Below are positions 45,032 through 56,800 of a stretch of DNA of 64,000 bases, piece after piece (position 1 is the stretch's first letter; each line of letters starts with the position of its first letter). The position numbers and the translations under genes were made by a program. The notes beneath the pieces are model-generated. The model searched no databases. It was not told the origin of the DNA and worked only from the letters and a program-made list of their open reading frames with translations. Source of the stretch: Heterobasidion occidentale (lineage: Eukaryota > Basidiomycota > Agaricomycetes > Russulales > Bondarzewiaceae); NCBI GenBank assembly GCA_039111635.1, contig JBCAQO010000001.1, positions 2,728,001 through 2,792,000 of the forward strand, written 5' to 3'.

Positions 45032-45743
45032 CTAAGGGCGGTCGGTGAGCTCGCGTCGCCGCCCGAGGACAAGGGACCGCAATAGCCTAGGCAAGAGGAG
45101 ATAGCATGAAGTCAGAGAACGCCAAGGAGAAAGCATGGCCAACGTACTTGTTAGTGTCTTCATAGTGTTTCTCGACCAGCACTCTTTCGCCCGACGAGAC
45201 GTCCCCAGCGTGTGATAACTCCTGACCAAAGTAAGGCGCAATTTTTGCCGTGGCCTCAGAGTATATTCCTGTCCGTGGCGGTTGAGAGTATTGGATGGGA
45301 CATTGTGTTTCGAGATTTGACATGGGCATTTGATGGAAAGGATGAGATCGAGTGTAGTCATCTGGGGCGAAAGTTGTAGCTGTGGACGACGACACCCTCC
45401 TGTACTGGTGTTCCGCATGCAGATCGTGTAGCAAGCTATTTACAGACTTGTATTCCGCAATGCTTGATGGGGTCTGAATCGTCGCCATGTCGGTCGGAGC
45501 ACCATCCACATTCTGTATCGCAGCGCCTATATCATCATCTTCATCATCCTCTCCATCGTCATCGTTGTGGTTAAATATGAAGGGGGACCCCCAGCCACGA
45601 GATGGCCCATCTAGAGATGGTGGAAGTACACGGCGGCGCTTGACAGTGTGTCGACTGAGGTCGCATGAAACGGGTTCAGAGGGCAAGAGTGGGACGTCAG
45701 GAAAAGAAGGTGGTGGCGAAACAGGCCGCTGTCTCTTCAACAT
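45032..45743 (-). CDS. Hypothetical nuclear-looking protein
   Basis: Two exons, about 205 residues, not recognised. The start MLKRQRPVSPPPSFPDVPL at 45743 is followed by a basic cluster (HTVKRRRVLPPS) that would serve as a nuclear localisation signal. An acidic run (HNDDDGEDDEDDDIGAAI) and a polar low-complexity middle come next. The C-terminus looks structured: AKIAPYFGQELSHAGD, ERVLVEKHYEDTNK, then across the intron LLRSLVLGRRRELTDRP. A predicted short helix pair at the end is the part most likely to be conserved. Divergent from WDR70 with 280 bp between starts. Confidence 0.65.
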
Positions 45744-46023
45744 TGTCGTCGGCTGGTACTCTGAAAGCTCTTTATATCGTAGTCAGTAGGGTTGCAAGAT
45801 GAACCAGGCCTTGCAGGCTTTATAGTGGATGGTAAGTTCAAGACCAGGTTGGACCTTGTGTTATAACCACAACAACAGCCACCTCGGAATTGCGCGTTTG
45901 CGGTGTTCGAGGGCTCCCCCGGACACGACGTCACAGTCTCGTGCCTGTAGAAACGTAAGCTCCCCGGTACGCGCTCACGACGAGACGACAAACTGCGACT
46001 TTACTACCTCCAATATCTTCTTC

Positions 46024-48739
46024 ATGGCGGACGATGTCTTTGCTGCGATGGGTATCGCTGGCTTCGGGAAAAAGACTCAGAAGAGGCAGCTCGATGCCAG
46101 CAGGTTCAATAAGCATCAACGGCAAGAGGTATTTTTTTTGGCCACTTCTCCGATCATTCACAATTCTCATCTGTCTTCCTGCAGGCACCTGCACCTGCAC
46201 CTGAAATTGCAGGAAGGGTAGAGGGGAGTGAGGCTGTTCCTCCGCAAGTCCCTCTTCAAGCATCGACAGGAAAGGTTTCGCGATCGCCGTCTGAGGAGCA
46301 AGACGAATCTGGTCCACATCCTTCCAATAACGAGCAAGAGGACGAGGAACCCGAATTCGATCCTGATAGCGCAGACCTTGCCAATGGCGAACCTCCTCAA
46401 TTTCCGACCACGCACGAGATGATCTTGAAGGACCACACCAAGGTGGTGTCGGCGTTGGCGCTCGACCCATCCGGTGCGCGCGTGCTTTCGGGCTCGCATG
46501 ATTATGACTGTAAGTTATGGGATTTTGGAGGCATGGACATGCGCTGTAAACCCTTCAAGACTTGGGAACCGAATGGCAGCTATTATGTTCGTTCGGTCCC
46601 TCTGTCTTTATTCCTCGACCTCCCCTCACTGATCCGATGTTCCTAGATCCATGACTTGAAATACTCCCTCGATGGCCAGCACTTCCTTGTCATATCCGGA
46701 ACTACCCAAGCGAAGCTCTACGAACGCGACGGCGAGGAAAAGTATGTCTTTCGAGTTTCCATTCAAGCGGGGATAGACTGACCTGACTGGCAGGGCAACT
46801 TACATCAAAGGTGACCCCTATATCCGTGATATGAAGAACACTGCGTGAGTTCATCTCTTTCTATAGCCGTCCGCCGTTCTTTAATTAGATCACTCGGGTT
46901 AGGGGTCACGTCGGCGAGTTGACCTCTTGTGCCTGGCATCCGAAAGACTCACAGTTGTTCATTACGAGTTCCGCGGACTCGACAATACGGCACGTCCCGC
47001 ATTCGCTCGCCTTCTACGCATGAGCTCATCTTTAGGTCAAAAGAATATGGGACGTTGAGAACAGGCGCAAGCAGAAAACTGTTATTGTTGTGAAGTCGAA
47101 AGAACGAGGTGCACGTACAAAGGTCACCGCGTGCACTTATTCACCTGACGGCAAGTACATAGGAGGCGGTACGTGCTCACTGTCTCTGCCTTTCACTTTC
47201 TCATTACTTTTGTTCAGCATGCTTGGACGGCGCCTTACATATGTGGAAAACCAACTCCAACTTTGTTCGGCCGGACATGACCATCCAAAATGCGCATACA
47301 AAGGGAACAGAAACGGGTTCGATGATGTTCTCAGTAGATGGGCACACGTTGCTTACTCGGGGAGGCGACGACACGGTGAAGCGTACGTGGCAATGCACTA
47401 TGGTTCCGTTCCGTTCCGTTCTGAGACCCGCGGCGCAGTCTGGGACCTTCGCTCTTTCAAACAGCCCGTTGCTACACGCTCAGGCATCCTCACGTTGTAT
47501 CCAACGACCAACGCAGTCTTCAGTCCAGACAACAAGTTCATCGTGACAGGGGCTGGAGCGTTGTCGAAAGGTGGCAAAGGCAGATTACTCTTCCTGAACA
47601 GAGAAGACTTGGAGGTGGCACAAGAAGTGGAGGTAGATGCGACACCCGTCGTGGTGCAGTGGCACCCCAAGATCAATCAAGTGCGTCTTGTTCTATGTCT
47701 CGTAAAATACATGCTGATTGATGTGGAATCAGATCGTTGCCGGCCTCACGAACGGACAGATCCATGTCTTGTATTCGGCCCAATCGTCTTTGAACGGAGC
47801 GAAATTACTTCTGAACAAAGGACCTGCGAAGAAACTTACGATCGAGGATGTGTCGGATGCTTTGGCCGCACCGACGATCATCACACCCCATGCCCTTCCT
47901 ATGTTCCGCGATGGTGAGGATGGCAGAACGGGCAAACGGAAGAGGGAGAAAGACAGACAAGATCCCCGGAAGAGTCGAAGACCCGATATGCCTGTCACTG
48001 GCCCAGGTCGCGGAGGACGGGTGGGTGCCAGTGCTACGCAGCACGTCGTGCAGAACTTGGTTCGGGACACGACTCGGGACGAAGATGTGCGTGTTTCCTA
48101 TGTTTGGTTCTTGCCTGTATCGTGCTCTCGACGCTTCGGCGCTATCCTCGAACATCAACCACTGCCTCCAGTTGATCAGCTGATTCTAATCTTGATGTGT
48201 GACCGCCCATCGCGGGCTGTGGCCTCCGGTGAGACACCACGTTGACGGAGATGGACGAGGCTGAAGGCTTCGTATGTGAGGGGCGGGTGAAAATGTGGCG
48301 GTTCTTGGACCGTGCTTTGTGTCGCGTCGCGCGACGGAGCAGCTTAGTCTGTGACAACCGGCTCCTTCTGCCGTGTAGCGGACGCTAAACTTTATTCGAT
48401 GTTCTCATGGCGCCACCGTCTGTCTCTTCCTTCGCACTGACCGATACTGATGCGACCCTCGTTTTTTCTCCCCCGACCAGCCTCGCGAGGCGCTTCTCAA
48501 GTATGCAGAGCAGGCAGAGCAGGATCCGCAATGGACTTCAGGTGAGCACTAGCGCATAGGCTGTCCGTTGTTGATGGGAGGCGACTTGCCGAGCCCCTTT
48601 GAAAATTATTTGTTGTTGTTGTCGCTTTGATGCTGACGTGTATACTCCGCCGTTTTTTCCCACAGCCTGGCGTGCCAACCAACCCAAGCCGGTGTTTGCG
48701 AACGTCGAGGAGGAGGGCGAGGAAGAGGGCGGGTCGTAG
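46024..48739 (+). CDS. WD40 protein, WDR70 family
   Basis: Beta-propeller protein of the WDR70 family, linked in fission yeast and man to chromatin modification and DNA end processing. The start MADDVFAAMGIAGFGKKTQ at 46024 gives the conserved N-terminal motif. An acidic linker (NEQEDEEPEFDPDSADL) precedes the repeats: LKDHTKVVSALALDPSGA, SHDYDCKLWDFGGMD, HVGELTSCAWHPKDSQLF, GALHMWKTNSNFVRPDMT, LLTRGGDDTVKLWDLRSF and IVAGLTNGQIHVLYS. The C-terminal tail is basic (RTGKRKREKDRQDPRKSRR) and ends after a 394-nt intron as REALLKYAEQAEQDPQWTS and EEEGEEEGGS. That intron is far longer than the others in the gene. Confidence 0.92.
48087..48480 (+). other. Long intron in WDR70 gene
   Basis: Donor GTGCGT after the codons for DED, acceptor CCGACCAG before CCTCGCGAG; phase 0 on both sides. 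At 394 nt it is several times longer than the 45-80 nt introns elsewhere in this gene and may carry a nested element. Confidence 0.7.
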
Positions 48740-48870
48740 CTACGGCGTCGATGTACACTACGTGTAGACTGTATAGCCATGAAACGACGGAGGCGAGGGA
48801 CGGGGGACGAAGGCGGCGGACAAGTAAGGGTGGCCCCTGCGCGGGAGATCGAACCTTATTTTTCAGCAGC

Positions 48871-48877
48871 TATAAAG
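48871..48877 (+). promoter_or_regulatory. TATA box of the BET gene
   Basis: TATAAAG about 100 nt upstream of the start codon at 48975, in the 235 bp gap after WDR70. Confidence 0.55.
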
Positions 48878-48974
48878 GCACTAGCCAGCTTCGGGTCCCC
48901 TGTCTCCCAAAATCTTCCCTTGCCTCCCCTCACCTCTTTCTGTCACCTCGTGACTGTCACGCGTCCCCCTCAAC

Positions 48975-51607
48975 ATGCAAGACGCGACCGCGACTGCTCC
49001 TGCGCCTGCCCATGACCTCTCCGCCGCAGACTCTCCCGCCGTCGAGTCCCCGGACACTCCCGTCAACACACACGACTCGGCTAAAATAATCATCGAGACA
49101 GACCTCGACTCCCCAGACCGTTTCCCCGACGAGCCCGTCCTCCACTATGTCAAGCACGACGACCCTTCTTCTCGTCCACCGCACAGTATCCCAATAGACA
49201 CAGGTGTGTTTCCTGTCGCGTGGCTCAGCGACTCCGCGTTGTTTATCCTTCAGATATCGTCCCCACAGCCCCTCTCAAGGCCACGTCGCCGCCCCCGCCG
49301 CCCCCGCCAACCGGAGACTTGTTGGAGGATGTCCCTATGGCGGAGGAGGTCGCCTCAGAACCCACGCCACACGTCAACGGCGACGTCGATATGGCAGACG
49401 ACGCTCACCATCCACCAGTCAATGGCCATGCAGTACATTCAACCGACCTTCCCATGACTCAGTCGCCGACCCCCACCCCCACCTCTCTTCCCGATGCTTC
49501 CTCCAGTACCGTCATCGATGCCATCCCCGATCGCCACGAGCAGGAGCCGCCAGCGAAGAGGGCTAGGAAGTTTTCTGATGCCAATCAGGCATCCGCTCAT
49601 GTAAGCTTATCTCTTTTTGTACGCCCTTACAGGCGTGCTAATATGGCATCTGTTTGGGTTCTCTTCTGAAGACTGCTGCCGCTCCTTCCTCAGCTTCGAC
49701 ATCTCCAATGGTCATCGATTCTAAACCTCGCGCCTCCACGCTTTCAAACGCGCAGTTCAAGTATTGCCTCTCCATCATCCGCACGCTTAAAAAGCAGAAG
49801 GACGCCGCGGCATTCAGGTTGCCTGTTGATCCCGACGCGTTGAAGATCCCCCACTATCCGCAAATCATCAAACAACCCATGGATCTCTCAACGATGGAGC
49901 ACAAGCTTGCGTCGTCGAACCCCATTAAACCAGACGCCAACATCGCGAACCATCGCTACCACAATGCGGACGAGTTTGAGGGCGACTTCCGCCTCATCAT
50001 CAGGAACTGTGAGGCCTTCAATGGAATTGATCATATCATCTCCCTTCAGGGTAAACGGCTGGAAGAGGTGTTTGACAAGATGATGAGGGCAATGCCTACG
50101 CCAGAGCTTGTACGTTCATCTCCTCTACCGTCGCTGATTAGTCGATGACGTCTTCCAGCCAAAGCCCCCAGTGGTCAAGAAGCTACCCACTCCCCCTCCA
50201 CCGCCACCACCAGCCCCCATTCCCAAGAAAGCTCCCCGCCGCCCATCAACATCAGTGCCTGTCATCCGCCGGAATGATAATGAAGGACTTGGGCGACCGA
50301 AGCGAGAGATCCACCCGCCGCCGCCAAAGGACTTGCCATACGCCGATGTTCCCAAGAAGCAGCGTCGAGTCAGGGGCTCGAAGAAGAATTCTAACGAGCA
50401 GTTCAGGTTTTGCGGTAAACTTTTGGATCAACTTTACCGGAAGCAAAATCAGGCCATTGTCGCGCCGTTTGCTCAGCCTGTCGGTGAGTCGCTTTTACAA
50501 AGGCTTTCGGTTAGGTTTGTTTGAACAATCTTGTTGTTCGAAGATCCCGTTGCCCTCCACATCCCCGACTACTTCAATATCATCAAGAAGCCCATGGACT
50601 TGTCGACGATGCGACGGAAGCTCGACAATAACGAGTATCTCACGGCCGAGAAGTTCCGCGACGATTTTAAACTCATGGTCAACAATTGCTTCAAGTACAA
50701 TGGTATGCAGTCGCCCGTGTCAGAGGCTGGGATGACCCTCCAAAGGTTGTTTGATGAAAAATGGAGGAGCTTGCCCCCGCTTCGGGCCGATGCCTCGGAT
50801 GAGGAAGATGATGAAGAGGAGGAGGAAGACGACACCAACAGTGAGTACCGTACGGCCTCACCGTGAACTTGACTCATAATCTCAATCTAGGGGCGATCGC
50901 TACCATGGAGTCACAGATCGAGACCATGCGTGCAACCGTTGCAGCGTTGAAGAGCAACAAATCTGTCACCGTGAAGAAGGAGAAGAAAGAGAAGAAGCGG
51001 GAAAAGCACCCTGCGGGTCCTGTCGCGTCCAGTTCAAAGGTCATCAAGAAGGAGCCAAAATCGCAGCCTGTTAAGAAGAAGGGGAAGAAGCCGACACCTG
51101 TCGCAGATGACGATGTGTTGACCTTCGAGCAGAAGAAGGATCTCAGTGAGGCTATCTCACACCTGGATGGTTCAAAGTTGGAAAGAGTCATTGCGATTAT
51201 CCATGAGGGTGTTCCTGAGATTCGAGACGTGAGTCTCCCCTACAGGTTGTTTTTCCATCGCGTTACTAACTGATTATGGACTACAGAGCCAGGAAGAGAT
51301 CGAGCTTGAAATTGACCTTCTTCCACCTAATGTCCTTACGAAGCTTTATAACTTCGTGTTACGTCCACTCCGTCAGCCACCCGTGAAGCGCAATCGCGCA
51401 GGCAAGGGTACAGGCACTGGCGGTCTCAAGCGCAAGAGTATGGACGAGGATGTTGAAGCAGAGAAGATTCGACAGCTGGAGGAGAGGATGCGATTATTCG
51501 AACAACAGGCGAATGGTCAGTCTGCTCCTGCTGCAGCTGCAGCGAACGACAGCGAGCATTCTTCGGACTCGAGTTCGGATGACAGTTCGGGGAGCGATTC
51601 AGAGTGA
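48975..51607 (+). CDS. BET double-bromodomain protein (Bdf1/Brd4 family)
   Basis: Reader of acetylated histones that links chromatin to transcription (Bdf1 family). The start is MQDATATAPAPAHDLSAAD at 48975. An acidic/Pro-rich N-terminus with an NLS-like PPAKRARKF comes first. Bromodomain 1: QFKYCLSIIRTLKKQKDA, IPHYPQIIKQPMDLSTM and FRLIIRNCEAFNG, so the acetyl-lysine Asn is present. A basic linker follows (PKKQRRVRGSKKN). Bromodomain 2: QFRFCGKLLDQLYRKQNQA, IPDYFNIIKKPMDLSTM and LMVNNCFKYNG. Acidic run DEEDDEEEEEDD, then Lys-rich motif B-like segment. The ET domain is LTFEQKKDLSEAISHLDG with IELEIDLLPPNVLTKLYN. A Ser/Asp tail ends at 51607. Seven or so exons. Tandem behind WDR70. Confidence 0.96.
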
Positions 51608-51915
51608 TCGTTCGGTTCGTGGCTTTGTTTTGTTTATGGTCTTGTTTCGCATTTTCTGCCTTGACAATCGTCTCATCCGTCTCATCTTGTGTTTTTATTG
51701 TCTCATCTCGGTCTCTCCGCATCGTCTTTTTCTATTCATCGTATACCGAGACATAAAGATATCGGGATTGTAGCTAGTTAGTATTTTACTCGAACACGAG
51801 AGTCCTCTCGCATTGTGAAACATAGAGTAATTACACAGGGAAACCCCCCATCAGAGCAAAGCAACTTCAAAAGCGAGAATAGTATCCGTTCAGTTGGTAC
51901 ATGTGCATGGCGGTA

Positions 51916-53628
51916 TCACTTGCGTCGCCCTCCTTTCTGGAACGCCTGCCATCCGGAACGGCCCTTCTCACGCTCAGCGTCTTTGCGGCCCTTTTTGGAT
52001 GCGGAGGCCTGAGGTGGGAGGGCGGGCGCAGGTACAATGATTGAAGACGGTGGCAATTCCTGAGATGTAGGTTGCAGCGAAGGCGCAGCCATCGCGCGCG
52101 GAGGTTGACCGACGTCCCAATCTTGCTGACGAGTAAGTTCAGAAGGTGAGATGAGAGTCTGCGAGCTCGTGGACGCCCAACCTCCAGTAGACGGTGCAGG
52201 TAAGGGAACGGCTCCCTGTTGAGGGGGAAGGGGAAGGGGAGGGGGAGGGGGAGGGGGAGGGGGAGGGGGCGTGGAAGTAGTAGTCTCAAGGGACGACCAA
52301 CCCCCTGCTCGGAAGGACGGTGCAGGGTGATGGCCGTGTGGCTGTTGTGCGGGAACAGATGCTTGGGGCGGAATCGAAGGTGGAGAAGGTAAGGGCTGTG
52401 AATGTGCATACGTGGCTGTAGCCGCCCATCCACTTGTTGACGACGACGGAGTTGGGGGCCTTAAACTGGATTCTGCCCCATTGGCATCACTAGCTGTTCG
52501 GAGACCCGTGGCTGGCCGCGCGGCTGCGACTGCGGAGGCGCCAGCAGAGACAGAGGCCCAGCCCTTCTTCGACCCAAGAGCCTGGGCGGTTGTGTCTTCC
52601 GGGTTGGCGTTGGCATTCGACGTGGATGCGAGAGCGGGCGTGCTCGACGTGAGCCCTGCGGGTTTTGCTATTTTTATGCCGGCGGCGGCGGCTATCTTGC
52701 GCAGCTCTTTCTCCTCCCGCTTCCGTTCCTTCTCCTTTCTCCTATTGAGCTCCTCCTCTGTGTTTTGCTTCTGCCGCTGAGCCATCTGCATGTCGCGGAA
52801 GCGCACTTTATGGTGGTGGGCATAGGAGTTGGTGTGCTCGTCGTATTGGGCGACATTTTGGAACTGCTTGTCGCAGACGTTGCAGTAGAAAGGACGGAGG
52901 GTTTCACTGATCTCGGATTGGACGGCGACACGACGGGCGACGGAGTTCTGGAACAGGATGAGCTCGGGAAGGAGAGATAGAACTTAGTGTTAGGACAAAC
53001 TTCTCGAGCTAGACGCTGCTCTTCCGTTTCTTTCTGTTGGCGCTCCGAGTCGAGTTCCCGGCGTTGAGAAACCGTCTCTTCGATCATGCGCACATCCTGG
53101 TTTGTCTTTCCGAGGCCGGTGAGATCCCTCTTGACGTAGAATGGAACGGGTTCAACGCGTCCTGTGTAAAATAGAGCTCGGTTTTTGGCCGGTAAAACAT
53201 GTAGACGAAACGCACCATCACCAGAGAGCCCTAGAGGTTGACCTTCGGTCCATCCGAGCTTTGCAAGCATAGCAAATCCTTTGTTGGACTCTTTGATCTT
53301 CGTCTCGACGGTGATAACTTCTCGCACGGAACCGGGGACATATTCGTCGTATTTGTCGACGTCCATGGCGTCTTTGGGGCGGGGAGATGGAGAACGAGAG
53401 ACAAGGGAGATGTCGTCGTCGCTTTCTTCTCCGTCCATTGGGTTGTCGTCGTCATCCTCGCGCGCGCGCTGGAGAGGAAAGGAAGGCGGCAAGGTAGTAC
53501 GGAGTGCTTGGGAACGAAGGATGGGGAGAACGCGCAAAGAGTACCTTTAGACTAGGATGGTACTCCGGGTCTGTGTCTGGCCTGGTCATCGGAATCGCAT
53601 TCCATCGCGCTACGGACTGTTCGGACAT
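51916..53628 (-). CDS. G-patch and C2H2 zinc-finger protein
   Basis: Nuclear protein of the GPATCH8-like type, likely RNA-related. The start MSEQSVARWNAIPMTRPD at 53628 leads to an acidic block (AREDDDDNPMDGEESDDD). The G-patch begins KIKESNKGFAMLAKLGWTEG and QPLGLSGDG, and ends around FYVKRDLTGLGK. A helix rich in Glu/Gln follows (VSQRRELDSERQQKETEEQ). A C2H2 finger reads FYCNVCDKQFQNVAQYDEH with the second His pair in NSYAHHH. Then come a charged coiled coil (EEELNRRKEKERKREEKE) and a long Pro/Ser/Ala-rich tail. The tail includes about 18 prolines in a row (52220-52270) and ends GRSGWQAFQKGGRRK. About five exons. Convergent with the BET gene. Confidence 0.88.
52222..52269 (+). repeat. G-rich tract (poly-proline coding)
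   Basis: Successive runs of four to five G separated by single A on the plus strand. The minus-strand gene uses it as proline codons. It meets the simple sequence rule for a G-quadruplex on the template strand. Confidence 0.75.
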
Positions 53629-53834
53629 TGTTGTGGTTGGCTGGGCAATCGACGCTCGGCGGTGAGTTGGCTGAGAACCTGAGGAACTCAAAGCAACTGG
53701 GATCGTTACACGTTACACCGAACGAAGGCGTGACCTAAAAGAACGCGCCACGTGATGCATATGCGACGCGTTCAACTCCTGCGCTTCCTTCGTCTTCGAC
53801 CAGTCCTTTCGTTCCTCAAGTCAAATTACGCGTC

Positions 53835-56800
53835 ATGTCCTCAGATGGGTACTTTGAGGATGACATTGACCAGGACTTCTTGAACCAGCTTGATGTTATA
53901 GAGGCTTCTCAGCTTGCGTCGTCATCCACCCCCGCCCCACCAGCTGCGCGCGCACGAGCCCAGGGCCCACCTCCCCCTGTGGTCGCAGATGACTCGGACT
54001 ATGACATGGCTTTTGATGTTGACGAGCAGGAGCTTCAGAAACTCGACGTGCTAATTGAACACGCATACCACCCCAGACCCGCGGCCAAACCACAGTCGAA
54101 CGGCGTTTGTCGACATCCTTCGAAGGGTGGCATACAGACTACCCTCTTTGGCGGAATCGCGGACACGTCAGCACCGAGTAAAGGCGAAGGGCCGTCCAAG
54201 CGCTCGCTCCAACGTTCCAAGTCCACGGGACAGCCTCCCAAGAAGACAAAGGTATGGGATCACACTGCTTACGCGAAGTCGGGGCCAAGGAAACGGAAGT
54301 CAGACAAGGGGAAGGGTAAAGCTGGAGATGAAGTGGACGAGAATGAGGAGGAAGTTGAGTTTGAGCAATTTCCAGCACCGTTACAATCAACAATAGGGTG
54401 AGTGACCATCTTCGACCTCGCCTGACAATTTCTGACTTCGGACTAAATAAAGCCTTGTGAGTGCTCGAGCTCTCCTGTTGTATGGGCAACACTCATTAGT
54501 CTTTCTGCCGCTCGCTAGGCCCCACCGATGAAGCAGCAGCCGGATCTGCTTGCCACGAAACACTGGTTGTTCCCTTTGAACCAACCTAGGCGAGATTATC
54601 AGTTTAACATCGCGAAACACTGTCTCTTCGACAACACACTCGTTGCACTGCCGACCGGTTTAGGTAAAACCTTCATTGCTGGTGTAGTCATGCTCAACTG
54701 TAAGAATCACACTACTCTCAATCAGCTGGGAAGTGACAGCGTCGGCTCTGGGTAGATTACCGCTGGTTTCCCGAAGGCAAGATCGTGTTCGTAGCGCCTA
54801 CGAAGCCTCTCGTTGCCCAACAAGTCGAAGCCTGCCATCGAACCTGTGGTATTCCTGGTCGGGATGCTGTTGAGCTGACCGGTAACAACCCGAGAGCGAT
54901 GAGAGCGCGAGCAGTAGGGTTCTCTCATCTCCTGCGAGCTTCGAACGTTGACGCTTGAACGCTGTGATAGTGGGAGACTAAACGAGTGTTTTATATGACT
55001 CCTCAAACGCTATTTAACGACCTGAAGACCGAGAATTGCGACATACGAGACATAGTTCTCCTTGTCATCGGTATGTTTCCCTTGCCGGAACATGGGGCAC
55101 TCATCCAGACCCCTCTCATTGGTTATATATAGACGAGGCTCATAAAGGCACGGGCGACTATGCTTATGCCACAGTGGTCCGCGTTCTTATGGCAAAGAAT
55201 CCGCATTTCCGGGTGCTAGCACTGACTGCGACACCTGGAAGCACACCAGATGCTGTGCAATCCATTATTGACGCACTGCATATAAGCCGAATCGAATTAA
55301 GAGACGAAGAAAGCTTAGATATAAGATCGTACATCAACAAGAAGGTGCATGTGATTTATAGTAATTCTCGACTAGCTACTCACGACGGTTCGTAGAAAGT
55401 GGAACAGCACATTATACCCATGAATGAGAGCATCGCCAAACTGCGCGATCTTTTGGCGAAAGTAATGAAGGTAGGGCAGTCGTCGGCCTTCCTTTTCTGC
55501 TCACACTAATTTGTCGGTCTTCAGGCTCCTCTTGATTCTGTCGCGAGTGTTGGTCTAGTTCATGGCGGCAACCTTGACCCCGTCATGTTTCATCCCTTTC
55601 GCGCCCAAATGGCAATGCAGGAAATCAATTCTCGGAGAGATAGTCGGCAATTGACTTGGGCATTCCCAACTTTGAAAACGATAGGAGCCTTGGCCAGGGC
55701 GATGGGTTATCTGGCAAGTATACCTTGTACTGTGTTGTCGACATCTGCTCATGTGAATAATGTCCTTCAGCTCGAGGCAAGTCCGTCGATGTGTTATAAC
55801 TCGCTCCAAACAGCTGCATCGGGCGACGCCGAGGCCGGTTCGGGGAAACCGTCGAAACCTAATAAACTAGCCAAGGATCCTAATTTCCAGGCGCTCATGT
55901 CCGAATTGGAGAGGCAAAAAGTCGAGGGATTTGCCGTACATCCGAAAATGGAGAAGCTCAAGACGCTTGTGATACAACACTTCGGACAGAGGATGGGAGA
56001 TGCCGAGGCGAACGGAGAGGAACAAGCCCAGGACACGAAAGTTATGGTTTTTGTGTCGTTTCGAGAAGCGGTCGACGAGATCGTGGAGTTTCTCAATCAA
56101 GAGTCTCCGCTGATCAGAGCGGCGAGGTTTATCGGGCAAGGCGTCGACAAGCGGGGAAACAAGGGTTTCGCTCAGAAGGAACAATTAGGCGTACGTTGCT
56201 TTCATTCCCTCGTACCGTGGCGTTGCTGATGCTGTTATACATCATAGGTTATCAAACAATTCAAAGCCGGTGAATTCAATGTTCTCGTATCCACCTCTAT
56301 TGGCGAAGAGGGTCTGGACATAGGCGAGATTGATATGATTGTCTGCTATGAGGCACAGAAAACACCGATTCGTATGGTCAGTCCTCCTTGTTACCTCACT
56401 TTCGAGGCCATATCAATGTTGCCTCTAGTTACAACGGGTTGGACGAACTGGTCGCAAACGGGACGGCTTTGTTCATGTTTTGCTTGCTCAAGGTCGGGAA
56501 GAACTGAATTGGAACAAAGCGCAAGAGTCCTATGCAGAAGTCCAGCAGAGCATTGTCAAAGGCGACCAACTCGAGTTCTACAGCGATGTCGAGCGTCTCT
56601 TGCCCGAACACGTCAAGCCAGAACCACTGCCTATGATGATGGACATCGAGGAATATGAGCGCGATACGAGAGAGAAAACAGCGAAGCCGACGCAACAAGG
56701 AGCGAAGAAGCGGAAGCGGAACGATGACGTTCAAAGAAACATTCCGACTGGAGCGAGTCTTGGATTCATTAGCGTGGCAGATTTGATTGCGAAGCAGGGC

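Noticed and set aside
55585..56229. 214-codon continuous frame in the Mph1 gene as a separate protein
   Set aside because: It is Mph1 coding sequence plus a short intron that happens to stay open (around 55715-55770).
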